Assembly (NCBI RefSeq): GCF_000526995.1
Contig: NZ_AZUI01000001.1
Location: 5,250,001-5,314,000 of the forward strand
Length of the DNA stretch: 64,000 nucleotides
Direction of reading: 5' to 3'
DNA from: Lacrimispora indolis DSM 755
Lineage (GTDB): Bacteria; Bacillota; Clostridia; Lachnospirales; Lachnospiraceae
The notes beneath the pieces are model-generated. The model was given only the letters and a program-made list of their open reading frames with translations. It did not search any database and had not been told where the DNA came from. Each line of letters begins with the position of its first letter. The first letter of the stretch is position 1. Below are positions 62,831 through 64,000 of the stretch, in pieces. Made by a program: the position numbers and the translations under genes.

Positions 62831-63757
62831 TTACTTCAGATTAATTCGCGGATCGATGAATTTATAAGCAACGTCTACCAGAACATTCATGACAACCATT
62901 AAAGTAGCAAGGAAAATCGTAGTGCCCATAATGAGAGGATAGTCACGTCCTGTAATGGAACCAATGAATTCAGATCCCAGGCCGGGAATCGTAAATATTT
63001 TCTCAACAATAAAGCTTCCTGTTACGGTATAGGCTAAAAGGGGACCTAAGTATGTAACAACCGGAAGAATGGCATTACGAAGCGCATGCTTAAAAATGCT
63101 GACCATCTGGGAAAGCCCCTTGGCGCGGGCTGTTCTCATATAATCCTGTCCCATAACATCCAGCATGGATGAACGCATCAGACGTGCGATATAAGAGGAG
63201 GGATAAAATGCCAAAGCAATTACGGGCATGATGTAATTTTTCCACGATGCCAGTCCAAATGTGGGAAGGAGTCCCAGCTTTAAGCTCAAAACATACATTA
63301 ATATGGTACAGACTACAAAGCTTGGTACAGCAATGCCGCATGTACTGAACACAATAATAATATTGTCAACAGCGGTTCCTCTCTTGAATGCAGCAATACT
63401 GCCTAAGGGAACTCCGACTAAAACAGCGGTCAGAATCGCGATCCCGCCGATCCTTGCGGATACCGGGAACTTTGTTTCAATGATCATATTCACCGTACGG
63501 CCGCGCTGTTTTACACTCAATCCTAAATTGCCATGAAGCAGATCCTTCATATAGGTTACATACTGTTCACCTAACGGTTTATCCAGGCCGTACTTTTCAT
63601 TAAGGGCCGCCTGGGCCTGTGGGCTGATGGCCTTCTCAGACATGAAGGGGCCGCCTGGCACCATGTTCATGACAAAGAAAGTAACCGTTGCAACAGCAAA
63701 GATGGTTACAATCGCCATAGCGATACGCTTTAAAATATATTTAGCCACTTTCCTCAA
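62831..63757 (-). CDS. oppB: Oligopeptide ABC transporter permease OppB
   Basis: 308 residues, six membrane helices. The N-terminus MRKVAKYILKRIAMAIVTIF and the extracellular loop with PGGPFMSEKAISPQAQAALNEKYGLDKP are family hallmarks. The ATPase loop is TARAKGLSQMVSIFKHALRNA, and it ends FIDPRINLK. First gene of a five-gene B-C-D-F-A operon; GGAGTTGAGGAA precedes the ATG. Confidence 0.95.
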   Translation of the reverse strand: MRKVAKYILKRIAMAIVTIFAVATVTFFVMNMVPGGPFMSEKAISPQAQAALNEKYGLDKPLGEQYVTYMKDLLHGNLGLSVKQRGRTVNMIIETKFPVSARIGGIAILTAVLVGVPLGSIAAFKRGTAVDNIIIVFSTCGIAVPSFVVCTILMYVLSLKLGLLPTFGLASWKNYIMPVIALAFYPSSYIARLMRSSMLDVMGQDYMRTARAKGLSQMVSIFKHALRNAILPVVTYLGPLLAYTVTGSFIVEKIFTIPGLGSEFIGSITGRDYPLIMGTTIFLATLMVVMNVLVDVAYKFIDPRINLK

Positions 63758-63827
63758 CTCCTTTGGTATAGTGATGTCCGCCTATTATGGAAACATTTGT
63801 CAATGGTAAACGGACATTGATTGAATA

Positions 63828-63858
63828 GAAAAATCCCATGGATACCCATGGGATTCCC
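63828..63858 (-). terminator. Terminator of the tsf transcript
   Basis: On the minus strand AATCCCATGG, loop GTAT, CCATGGGATT, TTTCT. It sits between tsf and oppB, so tsf transcription ends before the inserted transport genes. Confidence 0.87.
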
Positions 63859-63878
63859 CCCAGAATCCTGTTACAAGA

Positions 63879-64000
63879 TTACTGCATCTGCTTTGCAACT
63901 TCTTCTGCAAAGTTCTCTTCCTTCTTCTCAAGACCTTCACCAGTCTCAAAGCGTACGAACTTTTTCACTTCTACCTTGCCGCCGACTTCCTTGGAAACCT
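63879..64000 (-). CDS. tsf: Elongation factor Ts, C-terminal end (runs off the window)
   Basis: The minus strand reads [19 protein letters not shown] followed by [12 protein letters not shown] and a stop at 63881-63879. This is the conserved C-terminus of EF-Ts, the guanine-nucleotide exchange factor of EF-Tu. Only the last 40 codons are in the window; rpsB is expected beyond the edge. A perfect terminator follows it at 63828-63858. Confidence 0.93.
   Translation of the reverse strand, partial: VSKEVGGKVEVKKFVRFETGEGLEKKEENFAEEVAKQMQ

Overview
The window is a low-to-mid GC Firmicutes chromosome, most like the Lachnospiraceae (Lacrimispora/Clostridium saccharolyticum type). The reasons are Gram-positive PolC, the rpsB-tsf-pyrH-frr-uppS-cdsA-dxr-rseP-ispG-polC type of cluster, AGGAGG ribosome binding sites, tRNA genes without an encoded CCA, and lipoprotein solute-binding proteins. 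The genus is an inference. Most genes lie on the minus strand.

Layout. (1) 1-8.0 kb, housekeeping: 5' part of a topoisomerase III gene, an EamA transporter, aldose 1-epimerase, aspartate-semialdehyde dehydrogenase, and a topoisomerase IV-type subunit pair. (2) 8.17-30.6 kb: a 22.35-kb phage-related element inserted in the 3' part of tRNA-Gly(CCC) and bounded by a 52-bp direct repeat. It carries a tyrosine integrase at the left end, a run of small HTH/antirepressor-type genes, a type I toxin-antitoxin locus missing from a simple ORF list, a sigma factor, a tail tape-measure protein with a likely tail assembly chaperone, a replication module (DnaD-like protein and DnaB-like helicase), and a divergent repressor. 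Next to the right end is cargo that includes a Kiwa-type anti-phage pair (KwaB-like, KwaA-like). No terminase, portal, capsid, head-tail or lysis gene is visible, so it is either a phage satellite or a deleted prophage. (3) 30.6-39.8 kb: a flavin-reductase-like protein, a cupin, a MarR-MATE efflux operon, acylphosphatase, two c-di-GMP proteins, phosphotransacetylase, and tRNA-Thr, tRNA-Glu and tRNA-Pro. (4) 39.9-50.8 kb: polC, ispG, rseP, dxr, cdsA, uppS, frr, pyrH (replication, isoprenoid and envelope lipid synthesis, ribosome recycling, UMP kinase). (5) 50.9-63.8 kb: a sugar ABC transporter with a family 4 glycosidase and a divergent AraC regulator, a PdxA-family dehydrogenase, and an oligopeptide ABC operon. 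(6) The C-terminus of EF-Ts (tsf) at the right edge.

How it fits together. Blocks 4 and 6 are normally contiguous (tsf-pyrH); here about 13 kb of transport genes sits between them. In the element, the repressor at 26.4 kb faces a long leftward transcription unit that starts with an excisionase-like protein and passes through replication genes to the tape measure. A second set of leftward promoters with a shared TTGAMA-N18-TATAT architecture lies at 13.8, 14.1 and 17.3 kb, one directly in front of the sigma factor gene. Between 12.2 and 17.6 kb there are several broken copies of a Bro-N antirepressor gene and a set of short palindromes with an AAAATT/AATTTT core; this stretch is the least explained part of the window.
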